A stretch of 64,000 nt of DNA from Conus ventricosus (GCA_018398815.1 CM031595.1:141049614-141113613); one strand, 5' to 3'. Shown: positions 12,885 to 23,907, numbered from the stretch's first letter. Notes: generated by a model from the sequence alone, not told the origin. Numbers and translations: made by a program.

Positions 12885-14852
12885 GGTAATCTTCAAGCAA
12901 TATTATCGTAGTATCTGACTGCTGGGCAACCTAAATAACGCATGTTATTTTAACTTTGTCTATATCTACGCAATTAATTATGAAATAATATCACGAAAAA
13001 TGTCAATGTTTACCAACCTTTCAACGGAAGTGACGTCACATGTCTGCTGACTACATTTTGTCTTTTCACTCAAATCCACACATATATTGGCGTATAACAT
13101 AGCAACTGGCACACAATTTTTAATGAAGAAAAAAGTGAGAGAAAAACAGAGAAATGGTAAAATGTGGAGAAAAACAACAAAAACACATAGAAAAAGATGC
13201 AGCTATTGCAGTGGGTACTGCATGCGGATGCATGCTAGCATCACACCAAAGTAATTTTCTTGGAGGTCCTTGTGCTTCTGCTGCCACATGAACTCGCTGA
13301 GGTACGTGTCAAACAGAGCATCTGATGTACCGAATTGGCGTTTCAGCTTGCGCTTCGCACGCATCCACTGGTTTTCAATGTTTTGCGTGTGGACTTGCGG
13401 GTCTTCCGGGTCCACGAAGTGGTCCACGTGGAATGTGACGTCGTGGCTGTAGATTCCCCCTTCAATCTCATCAATTCTGGCGTATGGACGCCAGCCATCT
13501 GAGATAATGTGTGTTCCTGGCGAACAAAAAAAATATATAAAAAATTAGTAAACGCCATTTAACACAGTTCGTTTACAATATAAAAAAGGTAAAATGTTTT
13601 GTTGTTTGTTCAGCAGAATTAATATTTTACCTGGAAGAATGAAGTGCTGAATCAGTGGGATCAGCGTCACCGCTGTTCGGTCTGGCACCTCGACGAGGAA
13701 ACACTTTCCAGTGCCACGCTCGATCCCACCGAACACCCAGTGCCCCTCTCTCCACTCGCCACGGTGGTACTTGCGGTGGAAATATTTTGTTTCATCTATC
13801 TCCACCACAATCGCTTCTCCAGTGACTGGATCGACACCGCCGATCAACTGTGGATCAATACGGAGGTCTTCTTCACATACCTGTAACACCAGGATGTTAC
13901 TGTTACTGACAACTCTACACCACACACACACACACACACACACCTGCCTTCTTACATGAAGCAATGTTCTGCCTACTTCAACAAGAACATAATAACTATT
14001 TTTTTGATTAATTTAAACTGTATTGATGTACTTACCTCTCTGATAAAATTCATCCAGTCCGTGAGTGTTTGTGGACTGATGCACAGCTCTCTGGCGATGA
14101 ATTTCTGCGGCAGGTCGCAGCTCCAATAGTATACCAGGTACACTATTTGCTTTAAACTCAGCTTGGAGTTATCGAACCAGGACCCCACTCTAGAAAAATA
14201 AACAAACAGCCAAATAACATTAACAATACGAAAAAGACGTCTACTCATGACTATTTCAAGCGCCTGTAGTCATCACTTACAAATCATAACTGTAATCTAA
14301 ACATTCAATCAACTAAATCTACATATCTAAACATGGTCACTTACCTCAGACTTTTCTTCTTCTTATGCCTGCGGCATTTCCATTCCTTCCCGTCAACGCG
14401 GTCTTGTCTGGCAACAAGTGTCATCAGATGGTCATCCGGTTCATCTTCGGCACCGGCACCGGCATCAGGTACGTGTGGACACGGTCTGGAATTGGCCAAA
14501 AGGCCATGGCGAGCAAGCCACTGGATACACATCCATGTGTCATTCACCTCGGGGAACAGAATGTCATTAATCCAAAATTCCTGTCGAAGTCCATCAACAG
14601 GAATTATTGATGCAGGATCAACGATGTTTGTTAGACCTCGTGGTCTTCCCGCCATTTCGCTTTTGTTTTACCGAGATCTAAGTTTTGTTTTACCGAGATC
14701 TAAGTTAATTAACGGCTTTTCGGGTCGATTTCGGTAAGAAGACGAAAATGGCATTAAGTTAAATAACGGTAAAAAGACGAAAGTGGAGTCAGAAAAATAA
14801 CATATGACGTTACTACGCTCAATAGTAAGGACCCCTCTCCTTGAAGATTACC
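12885..14852 (-). mobile_element. Merlin DNA transposon, 1968 bp
   Basis: The element is bounded by inverted GGTAATCTTCAAG termini (left 12885-12897, right 14840-14852). An 8-bp target duplication, the size typical of Merlin, flanks it. It encodes a four-exon ISXO2-like transposase on the minus strand whose exons join without stop or frameshift. It is inserted inside repeat R, and another R copy about 0.5 kb to the right shows the empty site. Termini, duplication and coding frame all look intact, so this may be an autonomous and recently active copy. The inverted repeat is short and only loosely extended inward. Two tandem 22-bp units lie at 14662-14705, just upstream of the coding start. Confidence 0.87.
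13203..14655 (-). CDS. Merlin transposase (ISXO2-like DDE), 4 exons, 342 codons
   Basis: Exons by minus-strand reading are 14655-14345, 14189-14036, 13880-13631 and 13516-13203. Each intron has GT donors (GTAAGTG, GTAAGTA, GTAAAAT) and AG acceptors after pyrimidine-rich stretches. The joined length is 1029 nt ending in TAG. Residues 1-104 form an N-terminal region. Residues 105-155 look like a helix-turn-helix (LPQKFIARELCISPQTLTDW). Residues 156-342 are the ISXO2-like catalytic fold, with acidic triad candidates Asp184 in VEIDET, Asp245 in IISDGW and Glu286 in NIENQW. A GHWVFGGIERGTGK motif is also typical of this family. The enzyme would excise and reinsert the element by cut-and-paste in the nucleus. 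The start is the first Met, MAGRPRG. Three short introns and a complete frame are notable. A domesticated host gene is unlikely, because the termini and target duplication are still present. Confidence 0.87.
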
Positions 14853-14860
14853 CGAATTTG
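14853..14860. repeat. 8-bp target site duplication of the Merlin element, right copy
   Basis: CGAATTTG lies directly after the right terminus and matches 12877-12884. Confidence 0.88.
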
Positions 14861-15029
14861 GTACTCAGCTTCGATCTCTTCACTCTTCAGCGCAAGGATG
14901 CCAGGCGTTGAATCTTGAAACGCGTTGTGTTTTGTCTTGTGACTCGTTTGTCCACGATTCTCTTGGCGGTTCGCTAACATTTATTTAAGATTTGTTTAGA
15001 TTTCTGCCTGCAGTCGCCTCACTTTGCAG

Positions 15030-15041
15030 CATTATCCTACA
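15030..15041. repeat. 12-bp target site duplication, right copy
   Basis: CATTATCCTACA is identical to 12734-12745 and flanks the outer element R. Confidence 0.75.
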
Positions 15042-15222
15042 GTTGATTTGTTTTGTATGCAAAAAGAGCTAGAGACGGATGGGCAGCTGCAGGGCTGGAT
15101 CACAGAGTTTTTAAGGTGGGATGCTGGTAAATGTTTTAGGCCGAGGTCCAGGGCCGCCTAGGCCCCGGAGGGGTCTGGGGGCAAAGGGTCTAGGGGCAAA
15201 GCCCCGGTGACCCCCCCTCCCT

Positions 15223-15223
<1 letters not shown>

Positions 15224-15256
<33 letters not shown>
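15224..15256. repeat. poly(C) tract, 33 bp
   Basis: A perfect C run preceded by C-rich sequence with GGGGCAAAG repeats (15170-15205). Confidence 0.95.
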
Positions 15257-15257
<1 letters not shown>

Positions 15258-15286
15258 CCGAAAATTGGTTTTTGACATTTTAAAAG

Positions 15287-15450
15287 CTAATCTTAAATAA
15301 CTGTTAGCGAACCGCCCAGAGAACGTGGACAAACGAGTCACAAGACAAAACACAACGCGTTTCGACCTCTTAGGTCTTCGTCGGGTGATAAATAAACGAA
15401 TTTGGTACTCAGTTTGTTTAGATTTCCGCCTGCAGTCGTCTTGCTTTGCA
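15287..15450. mobile_element. element R copy (partial) holding the Merlin empty site
   Basis: The copy runs from ATCTTAAATAACTGTTAGCG through the hammerhead-like segment to AAACGAATTTGGTACTCAG. It then continues in TTTGTTTAGATTTC...GCCTGCAGTCG, the outer end sequence also seen at 15000-15025. The inner right terminus is missing. It shows the unoccupied Merlin target site. Confidence 0.75.
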
Positions 15451-15720
15451 ACTAGATCTATTTTAAAAGCTGTTTCGTGGCATCTCCTGTGAGCTGGGGA
15501 GACATTATTAATAGCGTTTTATCAATTTTGCACTGTGTTTGATATACAGTCAAAATACACAAAAGACAATAAAATATTGTTACCTTATTGCAAGAGCATC
15601 TCCTTTGTCCTGAGGTGTATTCTGGTTGAAAGTTGAACACCCCCTTGAAAATTTGTCTTAGTCTTATAATTTATACACTTTCAAAGTGTTCTCTGGTTTG
15701 TAAGTTATGTAGTGAACAGA

Positions 15721-16080
15721 CACACACACACACACACACACACAGAACAAATTTTATTGTATGGCAGGTATAAATTCAAGCGAAGGATGGTAGGCAGTTT
15801 TAAAATAGGCTCATGACGCTATTGCCAAAGTATCACGTCAATATCACCAGGATTGGTGGTGCCAGGCAAAGGCGAAAAAACTGCGCACACACGCGCGCAT
15901 GCGCACTTACAAAAGTTTAATTTTTGTAAATGCGAAGCCGTAAGGAACATGCCTACCAAATTTGAAGCGATTCGGGTCAGAAACAGCGGAGATATAAGAG
16001 TACACACAGACACATGGACAATCCTTGTTGCTTCATTGAACAGATCTGGATCTAGATCTGGCGTAATACGTCGCAGACGC
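15721..16080. other. (CA)n and dispersed-repeat-like segment
   Basis: (CA)n lies at 15720-15744. The stretch 15950-16015 (CCAAATTTGAAGCGATTCGG then GGAGATATAAGAGTACACACAGACAC) resembles a widespread invertebrate dispersed-repeat tail that usually ends in ACACA. I cannot assign a family. Confidence 0.35.
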
Positions 16081-17108
16081 CACTTCTGACGATTTTATTT
16101 ACGACGGAACTAGGAGGTGTCGCGGTCAAATTCGTTGCTCCAGTCAAATTCGTTGCTGGTATACCAGCTTAGGTTGCGACATGAGGACGCATGTACCTAG
16201 TAGAAAGAATAGTAGGAGAAAGACCTAAAAAAATAAAGAACAACCTGCCAACCCTGGGTTAAGACAGTTAACCACCCCCACCCCCAACCCACCACACACA
16301 CACACACACACCGGCCTCACTTCGTTGGTTCCATTCCATGGCAGTCCTGATGAAGAAGGAGCAGGTTTGCAAGGCGAAATCATTGTTTTGACACAGAAAC
16401 AAAAGAATGCACTTTGCACGACACATTAAACACAGTCACTATCAACTGTTTATAGAAAATGAATGCTTACCTGATGCTTTCTAAAACGCATGTAAACGCT
16501 TTGTTCCTGCAGCATCTGCTGCGGTTGGCAGCTTTCGCTTCGGCATTATCAGTCAGTGCAAAATGCGATGGCGGTGGAACAGAAAGCCGATGACGTCAGA
16601 CCATTTGTTTTGCCACACAATGAAGCAAAGACCGACTGTACACGGTTGTAATTGTGGTGAAGGTACAGTTGAAAGAGGGCGTAGTGGGGGTTGGGGGGGG
16701 GGGTGCTGATGACGATACAGTGAAAAGAGGGACTAGGGGTGCTTTCTTTCTTTCTTTCTTTCTTTTTTTTTTTTTTAGCCGAGGGGTTGGGTTGGTTTGT
16801 TTTTTTTTAGCTGAGGGGGGTGCTGCAGTATCAAAGCACCCCCCCCCCCCCCCGATCCGGCCCTGAACTGTATATATGAGGTAAAGAGTTCACATGAAGA
16901 TCTCTGGTTGTAGTGCTCGTTTTTTCTGACAGAATCGCACAGGGGTCTTGCTGTAGTGTAACGATCTTCTCAATCGTCAACACATCACTCTGACTGACTA
17001 GGTGCCAACCATTTCTTTACGTCGACAATTTCGTACGTTGAAAGCAATGCATGCCGGTACAGGAAACAACTTCGTAGACGTTTATAACTTCGGAATAGGA
17101 GTTGTCCC
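16081..17108. other. intergenic sequence with homopolymer runs
   Basis: Contains (CA)n near 16292-16311, G runs near 16685-16703, (TTTC)n plus T runs at 16745-16776 and a C run at 16839-16853. No gene is recognised. Confidence 0.5.
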
Positions 17109-18403
17109 CCGTGTATCTAGGAGCGACGAGTAACGTTCTCATTAAGACGAAAGGAGTCTCTGGCTTAACGATAGTTATTCAGAACCGTTTTTCACGCCAG
17201 GCCAACCTATCTGTCTTTGATGATGGTGAACTCGGCCTCAATCTGATTTTTGCTTCTTGAATTTCTGTATCAAAACTACCCACAGTCTCAAGAGGTGTGT
17301 TTGATGCACATGGAAATAATTTTTTGACACACTTCTTGGGTTTGTATTCAATATCTTGGTTTTTTTAATTTTCCCAAAGATTTTGATCAATGATATTTGT
17401 ATCGCTGTCAGAGTCAACAATCATGTCCACTGGTATACCACCCAATTTGACAGTGATTTTTTTGTTCTTGACTTTTGATGATTTTGCCATGAATACATCA
17501 GTGTTTTCTTCATCACTTTCTGATTCTGAATCTTCAACATCAAGATGATGTATTTTGTTTTTAGATCCATATTTGTTTCTCCTCTGTTCATGTTTATTCA
17601 TTTTCCCCTATTTTCTTTCTTCCTGATCATTCTTCTTGCGGGTGCGACATTTCTTCTGGAAGTGGTTTGCTCCTCCACAGCCTTTGCAAATTTTACTGTG
17701 AGCTGGGCAGTTAGGATTGTTGCCAAAGTGATTTGTGCTTCCGCATCTATAACATTCTTTTGGTCTTGTATGTGTGTGTCGACACGTGCAACAGTTTCAG
17801 TGGCAGAATTTGATGAAGATATTTCTTGTTCATTTACAGCTTCAAAGGTTGCTGCGATTGTCAATAATGTGCTTAATGTCAGATTATCTCCCTTTTCGAG
17901 TAGCTTTAGTCTGAGTTTGTCAGACGTCGTCTTTTTAACTCAGACGTAGTCTTTTCAATGGCTTGATCTCGTATCTGATTGTCTGTGTCCACGAAATCAC
18001 ACCCTTCAGCATTCTTTCTCAATCTGGTTACGAACTGAGCAGTTGTTTCATATTTCTCCTGAGACAGCTTTCTAAACTTGTGTCTCAAAAATGTTTTGTT
18101 TGGCCTTATGATGAAGTGCTTGTTGAGTGCTTGCACAGCTGCTGTGTAATTTGTTGTGGTGCCAGTGTCTGTAAGACTCTTAAATATATCTCTGACCTCT
18201 GTTCCTGCTGTATACAAAAGCAAGGCTCTTCTTTGTTCTTTGTTTGTGGTGTCCTCTTCGTCGTCTGCATTGATGAAACGTCCGAGGCTGTCAGCGTACG
18301 ACTCCAACTCTTCAAGCCAGGCGCTCCACTTCAGACTGACTGTGTGAGCGTCACCAGTGGGTTCGAAGTTGTTTGGACGTCCGTACAGTATACTCGTCGC
18401 CAT
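17109..18403 (-). pseudogene. Ty3/Gypsy gag-pro fragment (family 2)
   Basis: The minus strand from the Met at 18403 encodes a Gag capsid-like region (MATSILYGRPNNFEP...; W-x-x-W and RRALLLYTAG motifs). A nucleocapsid with two zinc knuckles follows: CYRCGSTNHFGNNPNC and CKGCGGANHFQKKC (about 17640-17750). The start of an aspartic protease then appears near 17400-17430, where the expected D-S/T-G reads VDSDSDTN, a Gly to Asp change at the active loop. At least three frameshifts separate these parts, and similarity fades near 17110. No reverse transcriptase or LTR belonging to it is found. It is a decayed 5' half of a Gypsy element, unlike the neighbouring one in sequence. Confidence 0.78.
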
Positions 18404-18663
18404 TGTAGTATTCGCTTAATTAATTCTTTTCAATCATCGGCTTTACAAATGATCAGTCAAGGCGTCGGTATTGCTCAGCAACCGTTTATTTTCTCCTCCA
18501 GTCCCGGATGTACAATATTGTTACCATGACGTAATCATTGTATGGATCGGATATAGATATGACATCAGTCAGCCCCCTCACTGCCTCGAATGACTACATC
18601 AAACTTGAAAACACAAGCAAAAACTGTATTGTAAACATCAGATTTCAGGGAAGTGCACGGTTT

Positions 18664-18690
18664 GAAAAAAAAAAAAAAAAAAAAAAAAAC
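18664..18690. repeat. poly(A) tract
   Basis: An A run of about 26 bp. No LINE 3' end precedes it clearly. Confidence 0.85.
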
Positions 18691-18852
18691 AACAGTCAAG
18701 AGGTCGTGTGCTTGAAGTTATGGTCACTCTTGTCCTGTCGAGCAAAAGGGAGTCAGAGAGAATAAGAAAGTCGTTTAGTTCAAATGTATACACTCTTTGG
18801 AGTGCCAGGACCAAGGCTGTGAGCTTTGCAGTGTAAATGGAGCAGCCCCAGG

Positions 18853-19055
18853 TATGGAATCATGTGTTGGCAGACTTGGCCTTGCGAGCAGACACGACAG
18901 ACAGAAGCAGACGTTCGTTAGAACTCTTTAATCTCTTCCCCAAAACCTTCTCCGTTAAACATGCCCGGAGAGTTACTGTCCCTTTGTCATTATAACGATA
19001 TAATATTACCGTCTCTGCAGACGACCGTATTATTATGCAATACGCAACTACTACA
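18853..19055 (-). repeat. 3' LTR of Gypsy-1
   Basis: Nearly identical over about 203 bp to 23706-23907. The minus-strand LTR begins TGTAGTAG and is preceded by a purine tract (GAGAGGGAGG, about 19056-19066), the plus-strand priming site. The outer end reads GATTCCATA in place of the GATTCTACA seen in the other copy. Confidence 0.88.
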
Positions 19056-19645
19056 CCTCCCTCTCAAGTTAATTAAAGATTTTTAAACATGTACATTCAC
19101 TGTAAAGATTATTCCATGTTTGTCTTCAAACACTCTTTCGATGTAATTATGTTTTACATAATATTTAATTCCTTCAGACAGGTTATCAATTGTCTCTATA
19201 AATTCTGAAATCATGCTGTCCAAATCTTCCTCTGTTACTCCCCCTTTTTTTTTAATTTATCACTAGTATAATACTTAACACGAAAAATGATATTAAATGA
19301 AAACATAAAACTAAAAGTGTAAACTTCCAATTCCATGCATATGCCTGGTCACGCTAGTGTCCATTTTGACAAATGTGAACAAACAAAAAATGTCGGAATT
19401 TTCCATAAAGTGTTAATATCGGGAAAAATCAGTGTCTGCTTATACTGATGTGATTATTGAATGTTTTTCCCATTGGATTTGTTGCTGTCAAACAAAACGT
19501 TTCAATTGAAATGTATGCATAACAAAGTAAAATGTGGAAATGCATTACCAAAAAAGTTGAACATACATGCTATGTGTCTTTAAAACAAAGAAGTTTAAAC
19601 ACGCATGAACGCATGCTTCAGTGTCGGGCTGTTGTTGATCTATAG

Positions 19646-21180
19646 TCACAGATTTATTTTTTCAGGTTTCTTCACTTCTCTGCCTGATCTTGTAACAACT
19701 ATAGATGTGTTGTTTGATTTCGTCTGAGTATACACATTTGTCTTTTCGTTTTGCTGCTTGGATGGAGATTGAACAGCTGAAGAAGGTGCAGAATCAGACG
19801 GCGGTGGATGCTGTGGAGCCGTAGAACTTGTAGTACTGGGTTGTCCACAAGGTGGTCTGCATCCATTTGCTGTTGTTGAGGACCCGTGGTGTGGATGGAT
19901 ATTCTCCATTGGTGGGTACCAAATGCAGTCAGTTCCGTCGGATGATGCTGTTGTCAGTTTGGACGATGAACCAACGGGGGTTATGATGTTTGTCAATTAT
20001 CATACCGGTTCTGTGCAAGTCTTTGATGTAGACAGCATCCCCATTCTGAAGAGGTGGAGCTTCCTTTGCTGTATAACGACTTTTGTAAGCTACTCACTGT
20101 TTTTGCTTCTGGTCCGACTCCTTTTGCTGTAGTTCTAGCAGATTGAGAGTACGTGGAGACAGAGTGGTAAAAAGGATAGGGAGTTTGGTCTTCAATTTTC
20201 TGCTCATGAGAAGTTCAGCAGGTGAATAGCCGTTGCTCAGCGGTATCGCTCGGTACAGAAGAAGTGCATCATATGGATCAGATACTTTTTTGAGAATTTT
20301 CTTGATGGTTTGAACAGCTCTTTCGGCTTCTCCATTGCTGCGAGGATATTTTGGTGATGAAGTTATAATCCTGAGCAAAGATTCGGAATTCCCCACTGGC
20401 AAATTGAGAGCCATTGTCCGGAACTACCATGTCTGGCACACCATGAGTAGCGAACACACTTTTGATGTGTGTGATGACACATTGACTGTTGAGATGTTCC
20501 ATCAGTCGTAATTCAATCCATCGGGAAAAATGATCAACGACGACCAGATATGTTTCCCCTTTCAACTCAAAGAGGTCCATGGCGAGACGTGACCATGTCT
20601 GTCGGGAAAGGTGGATGGAACGAGAGGTTCCCTGCGTTCCGGTCTGTGGATTGCGAATTTTGCCCACTTGTTGACCATTGTCTCAATCTGACTAGAGAGG
20701 TAAGGCCACCAAACATATGTTGACGCAAGAGCTCTTGTTTTGGTGATGCCATGGTGTCCCTCATGCAGTCGGCTGAGAATGTCCAAACGCAAAGCTATGG
20801 GAACAACAATCCTGTCATCAAACAACAATAAGTTGTCGACAACTGTGAAGTGGTGCCGATTCTCCCAGCATTGCTTCAGAAGAGGCACGTGGGGTGGGTA
20901 ATCAGGCCATCCAGATCTGCAGTAGCCTATCACTTTCGCTGTCTCTACATCAGACTGTTGGGCTTTCCAGATTTCTTGAATCTTCTGATCAGATGCTGGT
21001 AGCACTTCAATGCAGTTTTTAGCATGAAGAGTTGAATCTGGCAGAAGATTGATGGCTGCTGTGTCTGGCTGAGAGACAGGTGCTCGAGACAGCGTATCTG
21101 CTGTAGTCTGAGCTTTTCCTTCAACGTGTTTGACCATGTGGTTTAACACATCAGTCTGAGGCGAAATCTCTGAATACGAG
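19646..21180 (-). pseudogene. Gypsy-1 integrase and C-terminal tail (broken)
   Basis: The region starts with the RNase H/integrase linker. The N-terminal zinc-binding HHCC region follows near 20690-20770 (HEGHHGITKTRA...VWWP), where the two cysteines appear replaced (VNKWAKFAIH). The catalytic core has Asp in LAMDLFELKGETY (about 20570), Asp in VPDNGSQF (about 20420) and Glu in NGEAERAVQT (about 20320). A frameshift around 20345 separates the last two. The C-terminal part (19646-20100) ends with TRSGREVKKPEKINL, a common Gypsy tail before the polypurine tract. Integrase would insert the cDNA into the genome, but loss of the zinc ligands and the frame breaks make this copy inactive. Confidence 0.82.
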
Positions 21181-22500
21181 GTGGCATCTTGACAATGTCC
21201 TTGGTGTTCAGAAGAGATACCAATGGTTTGTGGTCTGTTTCAATTGTGAAATGAAGACCAAGGATATTATTCTTCCAATCTTTCTGAGGCCCATGTTGCA
21301 GCCAGTGCTTCTTTTTTCTATTACAGCATAATTTTTCTCAGCTTAAGACAAAGAACGAGAAATAAAACAGATGGGACGTCGATAACCATCGTTTTGTTTC
21401 TGAAGAAGCACCGCACCAATGCCGTAGTTTGATGCATCCGCTGCAATGATGGTATCCTTCCGAGGGTCACAGTGGGCAAGTACTTCCGTTGAAGTCAACA
21501 GCAGTTTGACCTGCTTGAACGCTGCCTGTTGTGGCTCTCCCCATAACCAAGATGAGTTTTTGCCAAGCAGATTGCGGAGCTGTGATTGTGGCTAAATCAG
21601 GTACAAAATTAGTCAGTTGGTTGGTTATGCCTAGGAAACGTTGAAGTTCTGTCACAGTGGTTGGAGGAGGAAAATGCTGGATTGCTTCAAGTGTTCCTGG
21701 ATCAGCGTGAACTCCTTCACTGTCAATGGTGTGACCTAGAAATTTCAAATGTGACTTTGAGAACTGGCATTTCTCGGTGAGAGTGATACCAGCATCTTGG
21801 AGTCGTCTCAGGACTAATCTGACGAAATGATCATGAGTAGCCTGATCTGCTGTGTGCACCAAAATGTCATCAATGTGACACACGACGCCGTCTAAGTCCC
21901 CTAGAATCTGTGTCATGGTGCGCTGGAAAACTTCACTAGCAGAATTGATACCAAAAGAAAGTCGGTTGAACTGGAATCTTCCAAATGGTGTGACAAATTC
22001 AAAAGTAGTCCGGTTTTTTTTTAACTCCTCACTCAAAGGTATCTGCCAGTATCCGCTTTTGGCATCCAGTTTAGTGAATATTATTGAGCTGGCCACCTTT
22101 GTTAAGCTTTCATCAACTGATGCCATTGGATGAACCTCCGGACTGACAGCTTTATTAAGGTGTGTAAGATCGACGCAGATTCATACAGCATCATTGACTT
22201 TCGGGACGACCACAATGCCTAAGCACCAAGAAGTAGGCTCTGAAACAGGAGAAATGACATTGTCCTTTATAACATGCGGTCGATTTCATTTTTCATTTTT
22301 GGCATAAGTGGATGTGCAACCTTGCGTGATGTGTAGAGGCACACTGGTTGAGCGTCTGGTTTGAGGGAAATGGAGTACTGATATTTGGTGTCAACATGTC
22401 CAAGGCCTTTAAACAAATGCTTTGAAATCTGGCGTGACTTGTGAAGGTGTGTCATTTCTGTTATGAACACAAGCAACCAGTCCAAGTGTTGTACATGCTG
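21181..22500 (-). pseudogene. Gypsy-1 reverse transcriptase and RNase H (broken)
   Basis: The reverse transcriptase open part is 22126-21467: KLDAKSGYWQIPLSEE, FGRFQFNRLSFGINSASEVFQ, catalytic HIDDILVH in place of the usual YVDD, then FLGHTIDSEGV. The thumb follows with a frameshift near 21580. Upstream parts (22140-22485) continue in other frames. The RNase H lies at 21180-21470 (AADASNYGIGAVL, then a stop after ISRSLS, then TDHKPLVSLL in another frame). Together they would copy the RNA genome into DNA. At least four frame breaks and one stop make it a pseudogene. Confidence 0.85.
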
Positions 22501-22530
22501 TCCGACTCAGAAGAGCTTGGCGTTGTCCCT

Positions 22531-23660
22531 TTATGACAACGTTTCAGTCAAACGCTTGCCATTATATTCAAGTTCTGCTTCAAAACTACCCAGTACCGTG
22601 AGTTTTGTATCCCTTGGACCTATCAAACCTTTTGTCGTTCTTTGAAGCTTGATGTGGTGCTTGTTTGCCCAATCTTCATCCAACACTGACACTGAAGCCC
22701 CTGTCTCTAGTTTGAAAGAGTGAACTTCTCCATTTAGGTTCACATCAGCTGACCAGCTGCCATCATCAACACTACTGACATGGAGAATTTGGTCCAAAAA
22801 ATCCCCATCTTCTTCGTCGTCATTATTTTCATCAACTTCACGTACATGTTTTTGCCTGCTCCGGCAGACAGCCTTGTAGTGGCCTTTCTTTTTACGAAAT
22901 ATACATTCGGCGCTACGTGCAGAGCATTTATTTTTTGGATGCGATTCTTTACCACAACAGCCACACCTAGAGGATGAAGCATTGAAGCTACCTCTCCTGT
23001 GTGTCTGTCTGTGATCTGTGGTTTTAGAATGTACGTGTGTCCCATGTGCGTTTTGGGGGTGTGAATTTGAAACGGACCTGCGTACTGCATTGACAGCGTT
23101 ATCTCCCCTTATAACAGACTGACTTTCAGCTCTAGCTTCTGCTTGTCGGGCAATTTGTTTGGCTGTATCAAGGGAAAGATTTGTTTTGGCTTGTAACTCA
23201 TTGGACAGTCCGTCATCCCTTATGCCAACAGCAATCCGATCCCAGATTAATTCCTCCTTCAAGGCATCAAACCCGCACTCGCTAGCTAGCCGATACAAAT
23301 CTTGTATGAACGCGTCAATCAGTTCTCCAGGATTTTGTACACATTTGTTGAATTTCGCATGTTCAACAATGACATTTTTACGAGCATCAAAGTAGTTGTT
23401 AAATGCTGTAGTGATGTCCCTGAGATTTGTTGTTTCCTCATCTACACCCAGAGTGGTTAGAATGTCGTCGGCCACATCGCCCATAGCATATAAAAAGACG
23501 CTTACCTATTCTCTGTCGTTTTTCAAATAAAGATTAGATGCGGTTGCGTATCTATCAAACCGTTGACGCCATTTTGTCCAGTTGGTTGGGGTACCACCAA
23601 ATGGTTTCGGTACTTTTGTAAATTTAGTCCGCGACGAGGAACATTTCCAGCTTGATTTCC
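22531..23660 (-). pseudogene. Gypsy-1 gag and protease (broken)
   Basis: The main open part is 23484-22531 (about 317 codons) and is clearly Gag: a capsid-like helical region (VQNPGELIDAFIQDLYRLA) and a first zinc knuckle CGCCGKESHPKNKC near 22940. The second knuckle has lost one ligand (CIFRKKKGHYKAVC). A retropepsin follows near 22720, where the active site reads ETGAS in place of DTGAS. Upstream Gag sequence (about 23510-23650: W-x-K-W-R-Q-R-F-D-R-Y-A) is interrupted by a TAG near 23506 and a frameshift before the likely Met at 23670. Gag would form particles and the protease would mature them. The altered active-site Asp predicts an inactive protease. Confidence 0.84.
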
Positions 23661-23692
23661 CTCTGCCATGATTACAAAATTAAAATACCTTT

Positions 23693-23705
23693 ACCGCTGC
23701 CACCA
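23693..23705 (-). other. primer-binding site of Gypsy-1, tRNA-Leu type
   Basis: Directly inside the 5' LTR, the minus strand reads TGGTGGCAGCGGT, complementary to 13 nt of the 3' end of a tRNA-Leu (ACCGCTGCCACCA). The same 3' end occurs at 12280-12292. Confidence 0.7.
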
Positions 23706-23907
23706 TGTAGAATCATGTGTTGGTAGACTTGGCCTTGTGAGCAGACACGACAGACAGAAGCAGACGTTCGTTAGAACTCTTTAATCTCTCACCAAAACCT
23801 TCTCCGTTAAACATGCCCGGAGAGTTACTGTCCCTTAGTCATTATAAAGATATAATATTACCGTCTCTGCAGACGACCGTATTATTATGCAATACCCTAC
23901 TACTAGA
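23706..23907 (-). repeat. 5' LTR of Gypsy-1
   Basis: About 202 bp, nearly identical to 18853-19055, with an internal AACATGCCCGGAGAGTTACT block shared by both. The minus strand ends ...GATTCTACA, next to the primer-binding site. Confidence 0.88.

Larger units (their letters stand above)
12746..15029. mobile_element. short element with long inverted ends (element R), split by the Merlin transposon
   Basis: Without the Merlin insert this is about 308 bp. Its left end (about 12750-12822) and right end (about 14920-14995) are inverted repeats of roughly 70 bp sharing GTTAGCGAACCGCC and AAACGCGTTGTG blocks. It is flanked by a perfect 12-bp duplication. Read on the minus strand, the left end carries a hammerhead-like core (TGAAGA, a GACC/GGTC stem, GAAAC). 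Related copies lie at 15287-15450, 24958-25030 and 31846-32022. The inverted termini with ribozyme-like motif resemble the ends of Penelope-like retroelements, so I read R as a non-autonomous relative. It has no coding capacity. Confidence 0.65.
18853..23907 (-). mobile_element. Gypsy-1: full-length Ty3/Gypsy LTR retrotransposon, 5.05 kb
   Basis: Order on the minus strand is 5' LTR, primer-binding site, gag, protease, reverse transcriptase, RNase H, integrase, proline-rich tail, polypurine tract, 3' LTR. All parts are present and collinear. The coding region carries several frameshifts, stops and lost catalytic residues, so it cannot act alone, yet the LTRs differ at only a small number of sites. 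No obvious target duplication is seen (flanks ...CCCCAGG and GAATA...). Either the duplication has decayed or this is a recombinant. Confidence 0.88.

Noticed and set aside
12746..15029. Treating the 70-bp inverted ends of R as the Merlin termini
   Set aside because: The 8-bp duplication and empty site place the Merlin ends at 12885 and 14852. The longer inverted repeats also occur in copies without Merlin.
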